This document shows, piece after piece, positions 47,481 to 57,439 of a stretch of DNA of 64,000 nucleotides (position 1 is the stretch's first letter; every line of letters starts with the position of its first letter). This stretch comes from Amycolatopsis sp. CA-126428 (GTDB lineage: Bacteria > Actinomycetota > Actinomycetes > Mycobacteriales > Pseudonocardiaceae), in the NCBI RefSeq assembly GCF_002904335.1, contig NZ_PPHF01000034.1:95782-159781 (forward strand), given 5' to 3'. The notes below the pieces were generated by a model that ran no database searches, had not been told where the DNA came from, and saw nothing but the letters and a program-made list of their open reading frames with translations. The translations under genes were made by a program, and so were the position numbers.

Positions 47481-48499
47481 TACTTCCGCCGCAGGGTGGA
47501 GTCGACGCGGCCGGCTTCGCCCTCGCTCTTCAACCAGGCCAGCCGGGTGAACAGCTGCTGGAACGACTCCCGGGTGAGCCCGAACTTGCGGTAGGCCTCG
47601 ATGAGCTCGACGGCGCCGTCCTTGACCGACCAGTCGCAGGCGAAGCCGGGGATCGCCGCGCGGAAGCGCGAGAAGTCGACCCGGTACGAGCGCGGGTCGG
47701 CGCCCGCCTCGCCGGTGATGTTCAGCGTCGAGCCCGGCACGGCCTCGACGACCTCCTGCGCGATCTCGGCGACGGTGACGTTGTTCTCCTCGGTGCCGAT
47801 GTTGAAGGCCTTGTTGTGCACGGCCTCCTTCGGCGCGGTCAGGGCCGCCGTGAACGCGCGCGCGATGTCCTGGGCGTGCACCAACGGCCGCCACGGCGTG
47901 CCGTCGGAGAGCACCAGCACCTCGCCGGACAGGTGGGCGTGCGCGGTCAGGTTGTTCAGCACGATGTCGCCGCGCAGGCGGGGCGAGTAGCCGAACGCGG
48001 TCGCGTTGCGCATGTAGACCGGCGTGAAGTCGTCGTCGGCGAGCTCGTGGACGTCGGCTTCGACGCGCACCTTCGACTCCGCGTACGGCGTCACCGGCCG
48101 CAGCGGCGCGTCCTCGTCGACGAGGTTGTCGCCGCCGGCGCCGTACACCGAGCAGGTCGACGCGTAGAGGTACCGCTGCACGCCGGCGTCCTTCGCCAGC
48201 TTCGCGAGCTTCACCGACGCGTGGTGGTTGATGTCGTAGGTCAGCTCCGGCGCGAGCGAGCCCAGCGGGTCGTTCGACAGCGCGGCCAGGTGGATCACCG
48301 CGTCGAAGCCCTGGACATGCGAAAGCGTGACGTCCCGCAGGTCGACGGCGTGCCCGGCCGGGTCGGCGGGGGCGGGCCCGAGCAGGCAGTCCTCGAACAG
48401 CCCGGAGTCCAGGCCGGTGACTTCGTGGCCGGCGGCGGCGAGCACCGGGGCCATCACCGTCCCCAGGTAGCCCTTGTGCCCCGTCAGCAACACCCGCAT
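47480..48499 (-). CDS. NAD-dependent nucleotide-sugar epimerase/dehydratase
   Basis: A 339-aa extended short-chain dehydrogenase. The cofactor motif is [20 protein letters not shown] (GxxGxxG). The active-site Ser-Tyr-Lys triad appears as [12 protein letters not shown] and [13 protein letters not shown]. It should act on the nucleotide sugar made by the neighbouring nucleotidyltransferase. No canonical CDP-glucose 4,6-dehydratase is present, so this enzyme may take that step, or the pathway may use a gene elsewhere. Confidence 0.85.
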   Translation of the reverse strand: MRVLLTGHKGYLGTVMAPVLAAAGHEVTGLDSGLFEDCLLGPAPADPAGHAVDLRDVTLSHVQGFDAVIHLAALSNDPLGSLAPELTYDINHHASVKLAKLAKDAGVQRYLYASTCSVYGAGGDNLVDEDAPLRPVTPYAESKVRVEADVHELADDDFTPVYMRNATAFGYSPRLRGDIVLNNLTAHAHLSGEVLVLSDGTPWRPLVHAQDIARAFTAALTAPKEAVHNKAFNIGTEENNVTVAEIAQEVVEAVPGSTLNITGEAGADPRSYRVDFSRFRAAIPGFACDWSVKDGAVELIEAYRKFGLTRESFQQLFTRLAWLKSEGEAGRVDSTLRRK

Positions 48500-48504
48500 C
48501 GGAT

Positions 48505-49152
48505 TCAGCCCTTCAGATCGAGAGTGAGTTTCTTGACGAAAAACGCTTCGGCGTACTTCGCGGCGGCTTCGATGCCGCGGATCCGGGCCAGCCCGAGGAA
48601 GGCCTCGCGGTCGTACCAGGGCCGCTGCCGCTGCGAGGCGTAGTGCTCCTGCAGCAGCCGGACCTTCTCCTCCGCGAGCTCGTCGGACAGCGGCTGGTAC
48701 ACCGACGGGCTGCCGAGGTCGCCGTCCCACTTGACGATCTCGTAGCCGAGCGCCAGGTGGTCGCGGAACGCCGTCGGCACCAGCTTCGCCAGCCCGCGGT
48801 GGTCCTGGTGCGCGTCGTCGGTGCGCGGGGCCAGGATGAGGTCCGGGTCGGTCCGGCGCCGCAGGTCTTCCAGGGCGTTCTTGGCCTCTTCCCAGTGGGC
48901 CGGGAAGCGGCCGTCCGGCAGCTTCAGCACCGTGACGTCGACCTGCGCGCCCGGGCAGAACGCCGCCAGCGCCGCCCGCTCCTCGTCCTCGCGGGGCGTG
49001 CCGCCGCCGGAGAGGACCAGCACGTCGACCTTCAGGCCCGGCCGCGACGCGCACAGCGTCAGCAGCGTGCCGCCGGCGCCGATCGCGATGTCGTCGCAGT
49101 GCGCGCCGAGGGCGACGACGCCGGTGAGCCGGTCCGGCCGGAGCCCGATCAC
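48505..49152 (-). CDS. PIG-L family deacetylase
   Basis: A 215-aa LmbE-like zinc hydrolase. The metal motif reads [20 protein letters not shown] (an A-H-x-D-D form, Cys in the usual Pro position). The second site is [20 protein letters not shown]. The GTG at 49152 is chosen because it overlaps the stop of the preceding gene (GTGA). Known: PIG-L enzymes remove N-acyl groups from amino sugars. With the aminotransferase and M28-like gene nearby it suggests an amino-sugar branch. Confidence 0.85.
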   Translation of the reverse strand: MIGLRPDRLTGVVALGAHCDDIAIGAGGTLLTLCASRPGLKVDVLVLSGGGTPREDEERAALAAFCPGAQVDVTVLKLPDGRFPAHWEEAKNALEDLRRRTDPDLILAPRTDDAHQDHRGLAKLVPTAFRDHLALGYEIVKWDGDLGSPSVYQPLSDELAEEKVRLLQEHYASQRQRPWYDREAFLGLARIRGIEAAAKYAEAFFVKKLTLDLKG

Positions 49153-49940
49153 GCGATGCTCGCGGCCGTGCGCTCCCAAAGCGCCCAGGGCCGCTCACCG
49201 TGGGTGTAGGCGTTGTCGAGGGCCGCGCGCTCCTTGACCGTGTCCGTCGGCTTCCAGAAGCCGCGGTACGGGTAGGCCAGCAGGCGGCCGCGCTTGGCGA
49301 GCTCGCCGCAGCCGTCGGCGACCAGGTCGCCGTTCTCCGGGATGTGGTCGAACACTTCCTGCCGCAACACGAAGTAGCCGCCGTTCTCCCACAGCGGCAT
49401 TTCGCTCACCGCGGTGATCGAGCCGACCTTGCCACCCTCGTCCATTTCCACGCAGTGGAAGGACGACTGCGGCGGCACGACCATCATCGAGGCGCCCGAG
49501 TCGGAGTTCGAGAACCGCTCGATCATGTCGGGCAGCGGGACGTCGGACAGGACGTCGGCGTAGTTCGCGAGGAACATTTCGTCGCCGTCGAGGTACGGGC
49601 GCACCCGGCGCAGCCGCTCGCCGATCGGCGACTCGATGCCGGTCTGCACGAAGGTGATCGTCCAGTCCGCGATGTCGGTCGACAGCAGTTCCGCCTGCCC
49701 GTTGCGGAGGACGAAGTCGTTGGAAATGGTTTCCTGGTAGTTCAGGAAGAAGTTCTTGATGTGCGCCGCGCCGTAGCCGAGGCACAGGATGAATTCGGTG
49801 TGGCCGAAATGCGCGTAGTAGCGCATCACGTGCCAGATGAGCGGTCTCGGACCGACCATCGCCATCGGCTTCGGGACGTCGTCGGCCGCGCCGTTGCGCA
49901 TCCGCATCCCGTAACCACCGCAGAAGAGGACGACCTTCAC
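49149..49940 (-). CDS. Glucose-1-phosphate cytidylyltransferase-like nucleotidyltransferase
   Basis: A 263-aa sugar-nucleotide pyrophosphorylase. The nucleotide-binding signature is [20 protein letters not shown] followed by [20 protein letters not shown]. Later segments [20 protein letters not shown] and [20 protein letters not shown] match RfbF-type enzymes closely, which favours CDP-glucose as product. It begins the nucleotide-sugar part of the operon, one base after the methyltransferase stop. Confidence 0.85.
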   Translation of the reverse strand: MKVVLFCGGYGMRMRNGAADDVPKPMAMVGPRPLIWHVMRYYAHFGHTEFILCLGYGAAHIKNFFLNYQETISNDFVLRNGQAELLSTDIADWTITFVQTGIESPIGERLRRVRPYLDGDEMFLANYADVLSDVPLPDMIERFSNSDSGASMMVVPPQSSFHCVEMDEGGKVGSITAVSEMPLWENGGYFVLRQEVFDHIPENGDLVADGCGELAKRGRLLAYPYRGFWKPTDTVKERAALDNAYTHGERPWALWERTAASIA

Positions 49941-49941
49941 T

Positions 49942-51174
49942 TCACTGCACCTCGACGATTTCCAAGTGGGGAATCGGGAACACGAGCTTTCCGCCCCAGG
50001 CCCCGATGTGGGAGAGCTGTCCGGTCAGTTCCTCCCGGAGGTTCCACGGGAGGACGAGCACGTAGTCGGGCCGGTCCGCTTCGATCCGTTCCGGCGGCAG
50101 CACCGGGATGCGCGTGCCGGGGGTGAACCGGCCGTGCTTGTACGGATTGCGATCGACCGTGTACTGCAGCAGGTCCGTCCGGATGCCGCAGTGGTTCAGC
50201 AGGGTGTTGCCCTTGCCCGGGGCGCCGTAGCCGACGACGGTCTTCCCGTCGTTGCGCGCCTCGATGAGGAACTTCAGCAGGTCCAGCCGCACGCGGGTGA
50301 CGCGCTCGGCGAACTCGGTGTACCCGGACAGCTCGTGCAGCCCGGCGGCCTTTTCGCGCTCCAGCACGTCGGTCATCCGCTCGCTGGGCTCGCCCGCCAC
50401 CTCGGCGGGCCGCGCCCACAGCCGGATCGACCCGCCGTGCGTCGGCAGCAGTTCGACGTCGACCACGGTCAGCCCGCCGGTCGCGAGGGCCCGGCGCGCG
50501 GATTCGACCGTGTAGTACTGGAAGTGCTCGTGGTAGATCGTGTCGTACTGGTTCTTCTCGATCAGCGTGAGCAGGTGCTGGACCTCGATGGAGACCCAGC
50601 CGTCGTCGGCGACGAGCGCCCGCAGGCCCTTGGTGAAGCCCAGGACGTCGGGGATGTGCGCGTAGACGTTGTTCGCGGCCACCAGATCGGCCGGCCCGTT
50701 TTCCTCGCGCACCTTCAGGCCGGTTTCCTCGGAGAGGAACGCGGTCAGCGTGGGTACCCCGGCGTCCCGCGCCGCTTGCCCCACGTTCACCGAAGGTTCC
50801 ACGCCCAGACACCGGATCCCGTGCCCGACGACGTGCTTGAGCAGGTAACCGTCGTTGCTCGCCACCTCGACGACGAACGATTTCTCGCCGAGGCCGAGCC
50901 GCTCGACCGCGCCGTCGACGAACCGCTTCGCGTGCTCGACCCACGACGTCGAGAAGGACGAGAAGTACGCGTACTCGGTGAAGGTGTCGTCGGGGTCGAT
51001 CAGCGGCGGGATCTGCGCGAGCCAGCAGTCGGTGCAGACCTTCAGGTGGAGCGGGAAGGTGGCTTCCGGCTCGTCGAGCTGCTCCGCCGGCAAAAATCGC
51101 TCACACGGGGGAGTCGCGCCGAGGTCGACGACACTGGCCGTGTTTGTCGAACCGCAGAGTCGACATGTGGTCAT
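49942..51174 (-). CDS. Sugar C-methyltransferase (NovU/TylCIII-type)
   Basis: A 410-aa SAM-dependent enzyme with three modules: an N-terminal zinc-binding segment (CRLCGSTNTASVVDLG, then KVCTDCWLAQ), a class I methyltransferase core (SFVVEVASNDGYLLKHVVGH), and a C-terminal domain (VVGYGAPGKGNTLLNHCGI, then PDYVLVLPWNLREELT). This is the plan of enzymes that methylate C3 of 4-keto nucleotide sugars to make branched-chain sugars. It is the first gene of the minus-strand operon, divergent from the YrdB-like gene across about 200 bp. Confidence 0.87.
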   Translation of the reverse strand: MTTCRLCGSTNTASVVDLGATPPCERFLPAEQLDEPEATFPLHLKVCTDCWLAQIPPLIDPDDTFTEYAYFSSFSTSWVEHAKRFVDGAVERLGLGEKSFVVEVASNDGYLLKHVVGHGIRCLGVEPSVNVGQAARDAGVPTLTAFLSEETGLKVREENGPADLVAANNVYAHIPDVLGFTKGLRALVADDGWVSIEVQHLLTLIEKNQYDTIYHEHFQYYTVESARRALATGGLTVVDVELLPTHGGSIRLWARPAEVAGEPSERMTDVLEREKAAGLHELSGYTEFAERVTRVRLDLLKFLIEARNDGKTVVGYGAPGKGNTLLNHCGIRTDLLQYTVDRNPYKHGRFTPGTRIPVLPPERIEADRPDYVLVLPWNLREELTGQLSHIGAWGGKLVFPIPHLEIVEVQ

Positions 51175-51372
51175 CTACCAGGCTCCTTGGCTCGCGGTCG
51201 CGATGTGCGTTTAACACGTCGACCGGCGCCGGAAGGTCGTTACAGCGACGCGGGAGCCGCCGGTGGACCGATTCGGAACCGCAACCTGAATGGCCTAACT
51301 GTGGCGGGAATCACCAACCGTGCCCGTTCGAACCCGTAACGTCCACAGTGGACCTCCTTCTAGGCTGGCCGG

Positions 51373-51741
51373 ATGACTTCCCAGCCGACTCCCCGCCTGA
51401 GCGGGTTCGCGGGCGTGGTGCTGACGGTCCGCTTCCTGACCGAGCTGGCCCTCCTGGGCGGCCTGGCCCTGGCGGGCACCCAGCTCGGCAGCGGTGTCGC
51501 GCTGGCGATCGTCGACGCGGTCCTGCTGCCGGTGGCGGCGGCCGCGCTGTGGGGTCTGTTCATCGCGCCGCGGGCGCGCCGCCGCCTCCCGGAACCGGCC
51601 CGCTTCCTGCTGGAATTCGCCCTCTTCGCGGTCACCGGCGTGGTGCTCGCCCTGGTCGGCTGGCTGGTCGCGGGCATCGTCGTGGCGGTGGCCGGGATCG
51701 GCGTCGCGGCCCTGACCCGGGTGGTCGCCAAAGACGGCTGA
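51373..51741 (+). CDS. YrdB-family (DUF2568) membrane protein
   Basis: A 122-aa protein with four hydrophobic helices (VVLTVRFLTELALLGGLALA through VGWLVAGIVVAVAGIGVAAL) and the short cytoplasmic-like loop FIAPRARRRLPEPARFLLE typical of this small family. Function is unknown. It is monocistronic, with a terminator directly after the stop. Confidence 0.75.
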   Translation: MTSQPTPRLSGFAGVVLTVRFLTELALLGGLALAGTQLGSGVALAIVDAVLLPVAAAALWGLFIAPRARRRLPEPARFLLEFALFAVTGVVLALVGWLVAGIVVAVAGIGVAALTRVVAKDG

Positions 51742-51771
51742 GCCCTCCCCGCCGCTCGGCGGAGAGGGCTC
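51740..51771. terminator. Hairpin terminator after the YrdB-like gene
   Basis: GAGCCCTC (51740-51747) pairs with GAGGGCTC (51764-51771), and the inner GCCG/CGGC adds to the stem. It begins inside the stop codon of the plus-strand gene and also faces the end of the minus-strand LLM remnant. Confidence 0.7.
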
Positions 51772-51781
51772 CGGCAGCAGC

Positions 51782-52105
51782 TCAGGCGAGCTTTTCGGCG
51801 GCCGGGACGACGTCGGTGGCGAACTTCTCGAGGACCGCCGGGCGGTGGACGTGCGGCACCACCCCGAGCGCGACCTGGATGCCGAGCCCGTTCAGCCGCT
51901 CCAGCTCGGCCGGCAGCTCGTCGGACTTCTCACCGTTCTCGCCGACGTCGAGCTTGCGCTCCAGGTCCGCGGGACTCCTCTGCGTTCCAGCCCGCGCCGA
52001 TGCCGAGGATGGCGCGGCCGCCGGAGAGCAGCTTGGCGCGCGGCGATGAAGCCGAGGGCTGTGTACGCCTCGAGCATGTCGTTCTCGACGGAGTCGAAGC
52101 CCCGG
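51782..52105 (-). pseudogene. Remnant of an LLM-class F420-dependent oxidoreductase
   Basis: Fragments of a luciferase-like monooxygenase are readable in changing frames: RGFDSV and AYTALGFIAA, then KLLSGGRAILGIGAGWNAEES, then DLERKLDVGENGEKSDELPA, and a typical C-terminus VLEKFATDVVPAAEKLA ending at the TGA at 51782. The order matches the family, but about two thirds of the protein is missing and at least two frame changes are needed. The remnant abuts the stop of the YVTN gene. Confidence 0.7.
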
Positions 52106-53074
52106 TCAGAAATCGCGGACCAGGAAGACCCGGCCGTGCAGGGGGTCGGTGACCCACACCGTGCGCGTCCGCTGGTCGACGGCGACGTCACCGGGGTTGA
52201 CGCCCAGCGACAGCTCGCCGCTCAGCGTGCCCGCCGTGCCGTCGACGCGGGTGAGCCCGTTCTGGCCGCCGTTGGTGAACACCGTGTTCGTGCCCTGGTG
52301 CACGGCCAGCGCGGAGGATTCGCTGCGCAGCAACACGGTCTTGCGCTCGGTGCGCGTGACGGCGTCCACAATGGACATGTGGTGGATGCCGGAGTTCGCG
52401 ACGTAGACCGTGCCGCTCGCGTGGTGCACCGCGACCCCGGTCGGGTTGCGCCCGACCTTCACCGAAGCGACGAACTTCCCGCTGTCGATCGAGAACACCT
52501 CGATCGAATCGGTGGCGGTGCTCGCGCAGTAGGCCAGCTTGCGGCCGGGGTCGACGCCGATGCCGGCGAACCCCTGCTGCGGGCCCGGCACGAGCGCGGC
52601 CAGCGTGCAGCTGACGCCGTCGAGCACGGCGAGCGTCCCGGTGGTGCCGCTGGCCGCGTAGACGCGGTTGGCCTCCTCGTCGACCGCCAGCGCGGAGGCA
52701 CCGGCTCCCGCGCCGATCACGCTCACCAGGTCGTGGGTCCGGCTGTCGAGCACCACCACGGTGCCCGCCGGGGGGTTCGCGACGTAGATCCGGCCGGCCT
52801 CCGGGTCGGCCGCGACGTCGCCGGGCTCGCCGCCGACGTGGATCACGTCGACGACCGACGCGCTGCGCGGATCCACCACGGACACCGTCCCGGCCTGGGC
52901 GTCGGTGACGTACCCGAGGCCGGTGACCGGGTTCACCGCGACCGCGGCCGGGGCGCCGCCGAGGTCGAGGGACCGGACGTCCTCCGCGCGGGCCGTCCCG
53001 GGCAGGAAGACGGCACCGGCACCCGCCGTGACCAGGGCGAACAGGGTCCGCCGGGGTAGCCGCCCACCTCGCAT
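52106..53074 (-). CDS. Secreted YVTN-type beta-propeller protein
   Basis: A 322-aa protein with an export signal at residues 1-30 ([20 protein letters not shown]); the paired arginines suggest the Tat route, but the match is partial. It is followed by about seven 40-residue blades with the YVTN pattern ([35 protein letters not shown]). Such propellers are surface or periplasm-like scaffolds without a readable activity. It starts about 130 bp from the divergent htpX gene. Confidence 0.8.
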   Translation of the reverse strand: MRGGRLPRRTLFALVTAGAGAVFLPGTARAEDVRSLDLGGAPAAVAVNPVTGLGYVTDAQAGTVSVVDPRSASVVDVIHVGGEPGDVAADPEAGRIYVANPPAGTVVVLDSRTHDLVSVIGAGAGASALAVDEEANRVYAASGTTGTLAVLDGVSCTLAALVPGPQQGFAGIGVDPGRKLAYCASTATDSIEVFSIDSGKFVASVKVGRNPTGVAVHHASGTVYVANSGIHHMSIVDAVTRTERKTVLLRSESSALAVHQGTNTVFTNGGQNGLTRVDGTAGTLSGELSLGVNPGDVAVDQRTRTVWVTDPLHGRVFLVRDF

Positions 53075-53208
53075 CGGCGCCTCCGCTCCTGATCATCCCG
53101 CCGCCCGAGCGTAACCCGCGCCATCCCCACCTGAAGGAACTTCGCGTCCCCCGATCGCGTTGTTTCCACTGGGTAACCCACTTCCAGAGCGGACGGAGGC
53201 GAGCGCGC

Positions 53209-54060
53209 GTGCACGGGCACCAGAACGGACTCAAGACGGCATTGCTGCTCGGCCTGCTGTCGGCGATCATCATCGCGCTCAGCGGGCTCTTCGGCTGGGG
53301 TGCGCTGCTCATCGGGCTGGTCATCGCCCTCGGGATGAACGCGTTCGCCTACTTCAGCTCCGACAAGCTGGCGCTGCGCGCGATGCGGGCGCGGCCGGTG
53401 TCGGAGGTCGAGCAGCCCGCGATGTACCGGATCGTGCGCGAGCTCGCGCAGGTGGCCCGGCAGCCGATGCCGCAGCTGTACATCAGCCCGACGGTCGCGC
53501 CCAACGCGTTCGCGACCGGCCGCAGCCCGCGGCACGCGGCGGTGTGCTGCACCACCGGCATCCTCGACCTGCTCGACGAGCGCGAGCTGCGGGCCGTGCT
53601 CGGCCACGAGCTCTCGCACGTCTACAACCGGGACATCCTGATCTCGTGCGTGGCCGGCGCGCTGGCCAGCGTGATCAGCGTGCTCGCGAACATCGCGCTG
53701 TTCTTCGGCAGCAACAACCGCGACGGCAATCCCCTGCTCAGCCTGCTGCTGATCTTCGTCGGGCCGATCGCCGCGGCCATCATCCGGATGGGTGTCAGCC
53801 GATCGCGGGAGTACCAGGCCGACGCGTCCGGGGCCGAGCTGACCGGTGACCCGCTGGGCCTGGCCTCGGCGTTGCGGAAGCTGGACGCCGGTACGCGGGC
53901 GCGGCCACTGGTCGCCGAGCCGCAGCTGGTGTCGCAGTCGCATCTGATGATCGCGAACCCGTTCCGCCCCGGTGAGGGCCTGAGCAAGCTGTTCTCGACC
54001 CACCCGCCGATCGCCGACCGCATCGCCCGGCTCGAAGAGCTGGCCCGCCGCCCGTTCTGA
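53209..54060 (+). CDS. htpX: Membrane zinc metalloprotease HtpX
   Basis: A 283-aa M48 peptidase of membrane-protein quality control. Two N-terminal helices ([19 protein letters not shown] and the next) precede the zinc motif [15 protein letters not shown] (HExxH). Two more helices follow, then the third ligand glutamate in [18 protein letters not shown]. The length is normal. The GTG at 53209 is the first codon after a GGAGG-like site. Confidence 0.93.
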   Translation: MHGHQNGLKTALLLGLLSAIIIALSGLFGWGALLIGLVIALGMNAFAYFSSDKLALRAMRARPVSEVEQPAMYRIVRELAQVARQPMPQLYISPTVAPNAFATGRSPRHAAVCCTTGILDLLDERELRAVLGHELSHVYNRDILISCVAGALASVISVLANIALFFGSNNRDGNPLLSLLLIFVGPIAAAIIRMGVSRSREYQADASGAELTGDPLGLASALRKLDAGTRARPLVAEPQLVSQSHLMIANPFRPGEGLSKLFSTHPPIADRIARLEELARRPF

Positions 54061-54112
54061 TCCCAGCTGGTGGGAGCGGGAATCCCGGGTCCGCGGCCGG
54101 AGTTGCGCAGGC

Positions 54113-55198
54113 ATGGTTTCCGCACAGCTGCACCTGGGCGTCGCCATCGACGGGGCCGGGTACCACCCGGCCGCGTGGCGGATCTCCGCGGTCGAGCCCG
54201 CTGCCCTGTTCACCGCCGGCCACTACCTGAAGTACGCGAAGCTCGCCGAAGCCGCTTCGCTCGACTTCGTCACCCTCGACGACTCGCTCGCGCTGCAGCC
54301 CGGCGGTGAAGGGGTCGTGCGCGGCCGGCTCGACGCGCTGCTCACGCTGTCCGCGATCGCGCCGGTGACCAGCCGGATCGGCCTGGTCCCGACCGTCACC
54401 ACCACGCACACCGAGCCGTTCCACGTCTCGACGTCGGTCGCGACGCTGGACTACGCGAGCCGGGGCCGCGCCGGCGTCCTCGCCGTGCCGTCGCTGACGG
54501 CCGCCGAAGCCGCGCACTTCGGCCGCCGCCCGGCTCCTTCACCGGCGGACGGCGACGCCGAGACGGCCGAGGTCCTCGACGTCAGCACCCGGCTGTGGGA
54601 CAGCTGGGAGGACGACGCGATCGTCCGCGACGCGGCGACCGGCCGGTTCATCGACCGCGACAAGCTGCACTACGTCGACTTCGAGGGCCGGTTCTTCAGC
54701 GCGAAGGGACCGTCGATCACGCCGCGCCCGCCGCAGGGCCACCCGGTGACCGCGGTCTACGGCGACTCGCCGCACGCGAGCGCCGCCGACGTGGTCGTGA
54801 CCCGGGCGGACCACCTGGACGCGGTCCGCGCCACGGCCGCCCGGTTCCCGGGCGCGAAGGTGCTGGCGACGGTGTCGATCGTGCTGGCCGAGACCGAGCA
54901 GGGGGCCCGCGACCGGCAGCGCGAGCTCGACGCCCTGATCCCGTTCGAACCCGCGGGCCTGTCGTTCGCCGGCACGCCCGCGCAGCTGGCCACCGAACTG
55001 CCGCGCTGGGCGGCCGAGACCGGCGTCGCCGGTTTCCACCTGCGGCCCGCCGTCCTGCCCGACGACCTCGACCTGCTCGCCGGCGAGGCCGTGCCCGCCC
55101 TGCGTGCCGCGGGCGCGTTCCGGAGCGGCTACGCGGGCACCACCCTGCGCGAGCACGTCGGCCTCGGCGTCGCCGTCAACCAGTACCAGGGGGCGTGA
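54113..55198 (+). CDS. LLM-class flavin-dependent oxidoreductase
   Basis: A 361-aa luciferase-like monooxygenase. Family segments include LHLGVAIDGAGYHPAAWR, KLAEAASLDFVTLDDSLAL and TSRIGLVPTVTTTHTEPFHV, then RLWDSWEDDAIVRDAATGRF. It resembles the DszA/NtaA group that oxidises organosulfur or amino-polycarboxylate compounds with FMNH2. It lies one base before a second, related monooxygenase, so they are likely cotranscribed. Substrate is not readable. Confidence 0.85.
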   Translation: MVSAQLHLGVAIDGAGYHPAAWRISAVEPAALFTAGHYLKYAKLAEAASLDFVTLDDSLALQPGGEGVVRGRLDALLTLSAIAPVTSRIGLVPTVTTTHTEPFHVSTSVATLDYASRGRAGVLAVPSLTAAEAAHFGRRPAPSPADGDAETAEVLDVSTRLWDSWEDDAIVRDAATGRFIDRDKLHYVDFEGRFFSAKGPSITPRPPQGHPVTAVYGDSPHASAADVVVTRADHLDAVRATAARFPGAKVLATVSIVLAETEQGARDRQRELDALIPFEPAGLSFAGTPAQLATELPRWAAETGVAGFHLRPAVLPDDLDLLAGEAVPALRAAGAFRSGYAGTTLREHVGLGVAVNQYQGA

Positions 55199-55199
55199 G

Positions 55200-56510
55200 A
55201 TGACCAAGCAGATCAAGCTCGCCGCGCACTTCCCCGGCGTCAACAACACGACGGTGTGGAGCGACCCGGCCTCGGGCAGCCAGATCGACTTCGCGTCGTT
55301 CGAGCACCTGGCCCGCACGGCCGAGCGCGGCAAGTTCGACTTCCTCTTCCTCGCCGAAGGCCTGCGGCTGCGCGAGCACGCCGGAAAGATCCTCGACTCC
55401 GACGTCGTCGGCCGGCCCAACACGACCACCGTGCTGGCCGCGCTGTCCGCCGTCACGACGCACCTCGGCCTGGTCGGGACGCTGTCGTCGACGTTCAACG
55501 AGCCCTACGAGGTGGCCCGGCAAGTCGCGAGCATCGACCACCTCTCCGGCGGACGCGCGGCGTGGAACGTCGTGACGTCGCCGGACGCCTTCACCGGGCA
55601 GAACTTCCGGCGCGGCGGCTTCCTCAAGCGGGAGGACCGGTACGCGCGTGCCGAGGAGTTCCTGGCCACCGTGCGCGAGCTTTGGGACAGCTGGGCGCCC
55701 GGAACCCTGGTGGGGGACAAGGAGAACGGCGTCTTCGCCCGCGACCCGGGCAAGTTCGTCCACAGTGGAGCCCAGTTCGACATCGCCGGCGAGTTCACCG
55801 TGCCGCGGACGCCGCAGGGGCAGCCGATCGTCATCCAGGCCGGCGACTCCGACGAAGGCCGCGAGTTCGCCGCGAAGGCCGCGGACGTCATCTTCAGCAG
55901 GCACGGCACCCTCGAAGACGGCCAGGCGTTCTTCCACGACGTCAAGCGCCGGCTGGCCGCGTACGGCCGTGAGCACGGCGAGCTGCTGATCATGCCGGCC
56001 GCGACGTTCGTCCTCGGCGACACCGACGCCGAAGCCGAGGAGAACGCCCGCGAGATCCGGCTCCAGCAGGTGCGCCCGGCCACCGCGATCCAGTTCCTCG
56101 AGCAGGTGTGGAGCCGCGACCTGGCGGAGTACGACGTCGACGGGCCGCTGCCCGAGGTCGACCCCGACCCGGACGCCGAGCCGCTGACGTGGGGCCGCGT
56201 CCGCCACGAGAAGGACCCGCTGGAAACGGCGCGCCGGTGGCGGGCCGTCGCGGAGGAGAAGAAGCTCTCGATCCGCGAGCTGGTGATCGAGGTCACCGCG
56301 CGCCAGCAGTTCGTCGGCACGCCGTCGACGGTGGCCGGCGCGATCGACGAATACGTCCAGTCGGACGCGGCCGACGGGTTCGTGCTCGTGCCGCACCTGA
56401 CCCCGGGCGGGCTCGACGAGTTCGTCGACAAAGTCGTCCCCCACCTGCAGGAACGTGGGGTCTTTCGCACCGAGTACGCTGGACCGACGCTGCGCGAGCA
56501 GCTCTTCTAG
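55200..56510 (+). CDS. NtaA/DmoA-family FMN-dependent monooxygenase
   Basis: A 436-aa flavin monooxygenase. The N-terminus [39 protein letters not shown], the segment [20 protein letters not shown] and the FMN-site strand [20 protein letters not shown] are characteristic of this family. The ATG at 55200 follows the previous gene by one base; a longer frame upstream lies inside that gene. The pair suggests desulfurisation or oxidative degradation of a small organic compound; no flavin reductase is in the window. Confidence 0.88.
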   Translation: MTKQIKLAAHFPGVNNTTVWSDPASGSQIDFASFEHLARTAERGKFDFLFLAEGLRLREHAGKILDSDVVGRPNTTTVLAALSAVTTHLGLVGTLSSTFNEPYEVARQVASIDHLSGGRAAWNVVTSPDAFTGQNFRRGGFLKREDRYARAEEFLATVRELWDSWAPGTLVGDKENGVFARDPGKFVHSGAQFDIAGEFTVPRTPQGQPIVIQAGDSDEGREFAAKAADVIFSRHGTLEDGQAFFHDVKRRLAAYGREHGELLIMPAATFVLGDTDAEAEENAREIRLQQVRPATAIQFLEQVWSRDLAEYDVDGPLPEVDPDPDAEPLTWGRVRHEKDPLETARRWRAVAEEKKLSIRELVIEVTARQQFVGTPSTVAGAIDEYVQSDAADGFVLVPHLTPGGLDEFVDKVVPHLQERGVFRTEYAGPTLREQLF

Positions 56511-57388
56511 GCCGAAGCTCCCGCCGCTACGGCGACTGCCTTCACGTAGTCGCCGTAGCCGGACTTCGCCAGCTTCTCGCCGAGCGCGTAGCACTCGTCG
56601 GCGTCGATGAAGCCCATGCGCAGCGCGATCTCCTCGAGACACGCGATGCGCACGCCGGTGCGGTGCTCCAGCACCTGCACGAACTGGCCGGCTTCGAGCA
56701 GCGAGTCGTGCGTGCCGGTGTCGAGCCAGGCGAAGCCGCGGCTGAGCTCGATCAACGTGGCGCGGTCCTGGCGCAGGTAGGTCAGGTTGACGTCGGTGAT
56801 CTCGAGCTCGCCGCGCCGCGACGGCTTCAGCGCGCGGGCGATGTCGACGACGTGGTTGTCGTAGAAGTACAGGCCGGTGATCGCCTTGTTGGAGCGCGGC
56901 TTCAGCGGCTTTTCTTCGATGGTGCGGAGTTTGCCTGTCTCGTCGACCTCGCCGACGCCGTAGCGCTCGGGGTCCTTGACCGGATAGCCGAACAGGACGC
57001 AGCCGTCCAGCTCGCGCACGGCCTGCTGCAGGCGGCTGGAGAAGCCTTGGCCGTAGAAGATGTTGTCGCCGAGGACCAGCGCCACGTCGTCGTCGCCGAT
57101 GAAGTCCGCGCCGATCACGAAGGCCTCGGCCAGCCCGTTCGGGCTCGCCTGCTCGGCGTAGGAGAACGAGAGGCCGAACTGGTCGCCGTTGCCCAGCAGC
57201 CGGCGGAACATCGGCAGGTCGGTGGGGGTGGAGATGACGAGGATCTCGCGGATCCCGGCGAGCATCAGCACCGAGATCGGGTAGTAGACCATCGGTTTGT
57301 CGTAGACCGGCAGCAGCTGCTTGGACACCGCCTGGGTGATCGGGTGCAGACGTGTCCCGCTGCCTCCGGCCAGCACGATGCCCTTCAT
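56507..57388 (-). CDS. rmlA: Glucose-1-phosphate thymidylyltransferase
   Basis: A 293-aa enzyme that makes dTDP-glucose from dTTP and glucose 1-phosphate, first step of dTDP-sugar synthesis. The signature [20 protein letters not shown] with [20 protein letters not shown] is complete, as are [20 protein letters not shown] and [20 protein letters not shown]. It stands alone, away from the sugar operons. Its stop region overlaps the converging monooxygenase by four bases. Confidence 0.95.
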   Translation of the reverse strand: MKGIVLAGGSGTRLHPITQAVSKQLLPVYDKPMVYYPISVLMLAGIREILVISTPTDLPMFRRLLGNGDQFGLSFSYAEQASPNGLAEAFVIGADFIGDDDVALVLGDNIFYGQGFSSRLQQAVRELDGCVLFGYPVKDPERYGVGEVDETGKLRTIEEKPLKPRSNKAITGLYFYDNHVVDIARALKPSRRGELEITDVNLTYLRQDRATLIELSRGFAWLDTGTHDSLLEAGQFVQVLEHRTGVRIACLEEIALRMGFIDADECYALGEKLAKSGYGDYVKAVAVAAGASA

Positions 57389-57439
57389 GGACGGCCTCCC
57401 TTTTCCGTGGCTGAGACTTCCCCACCCTACGGGCTGCCG

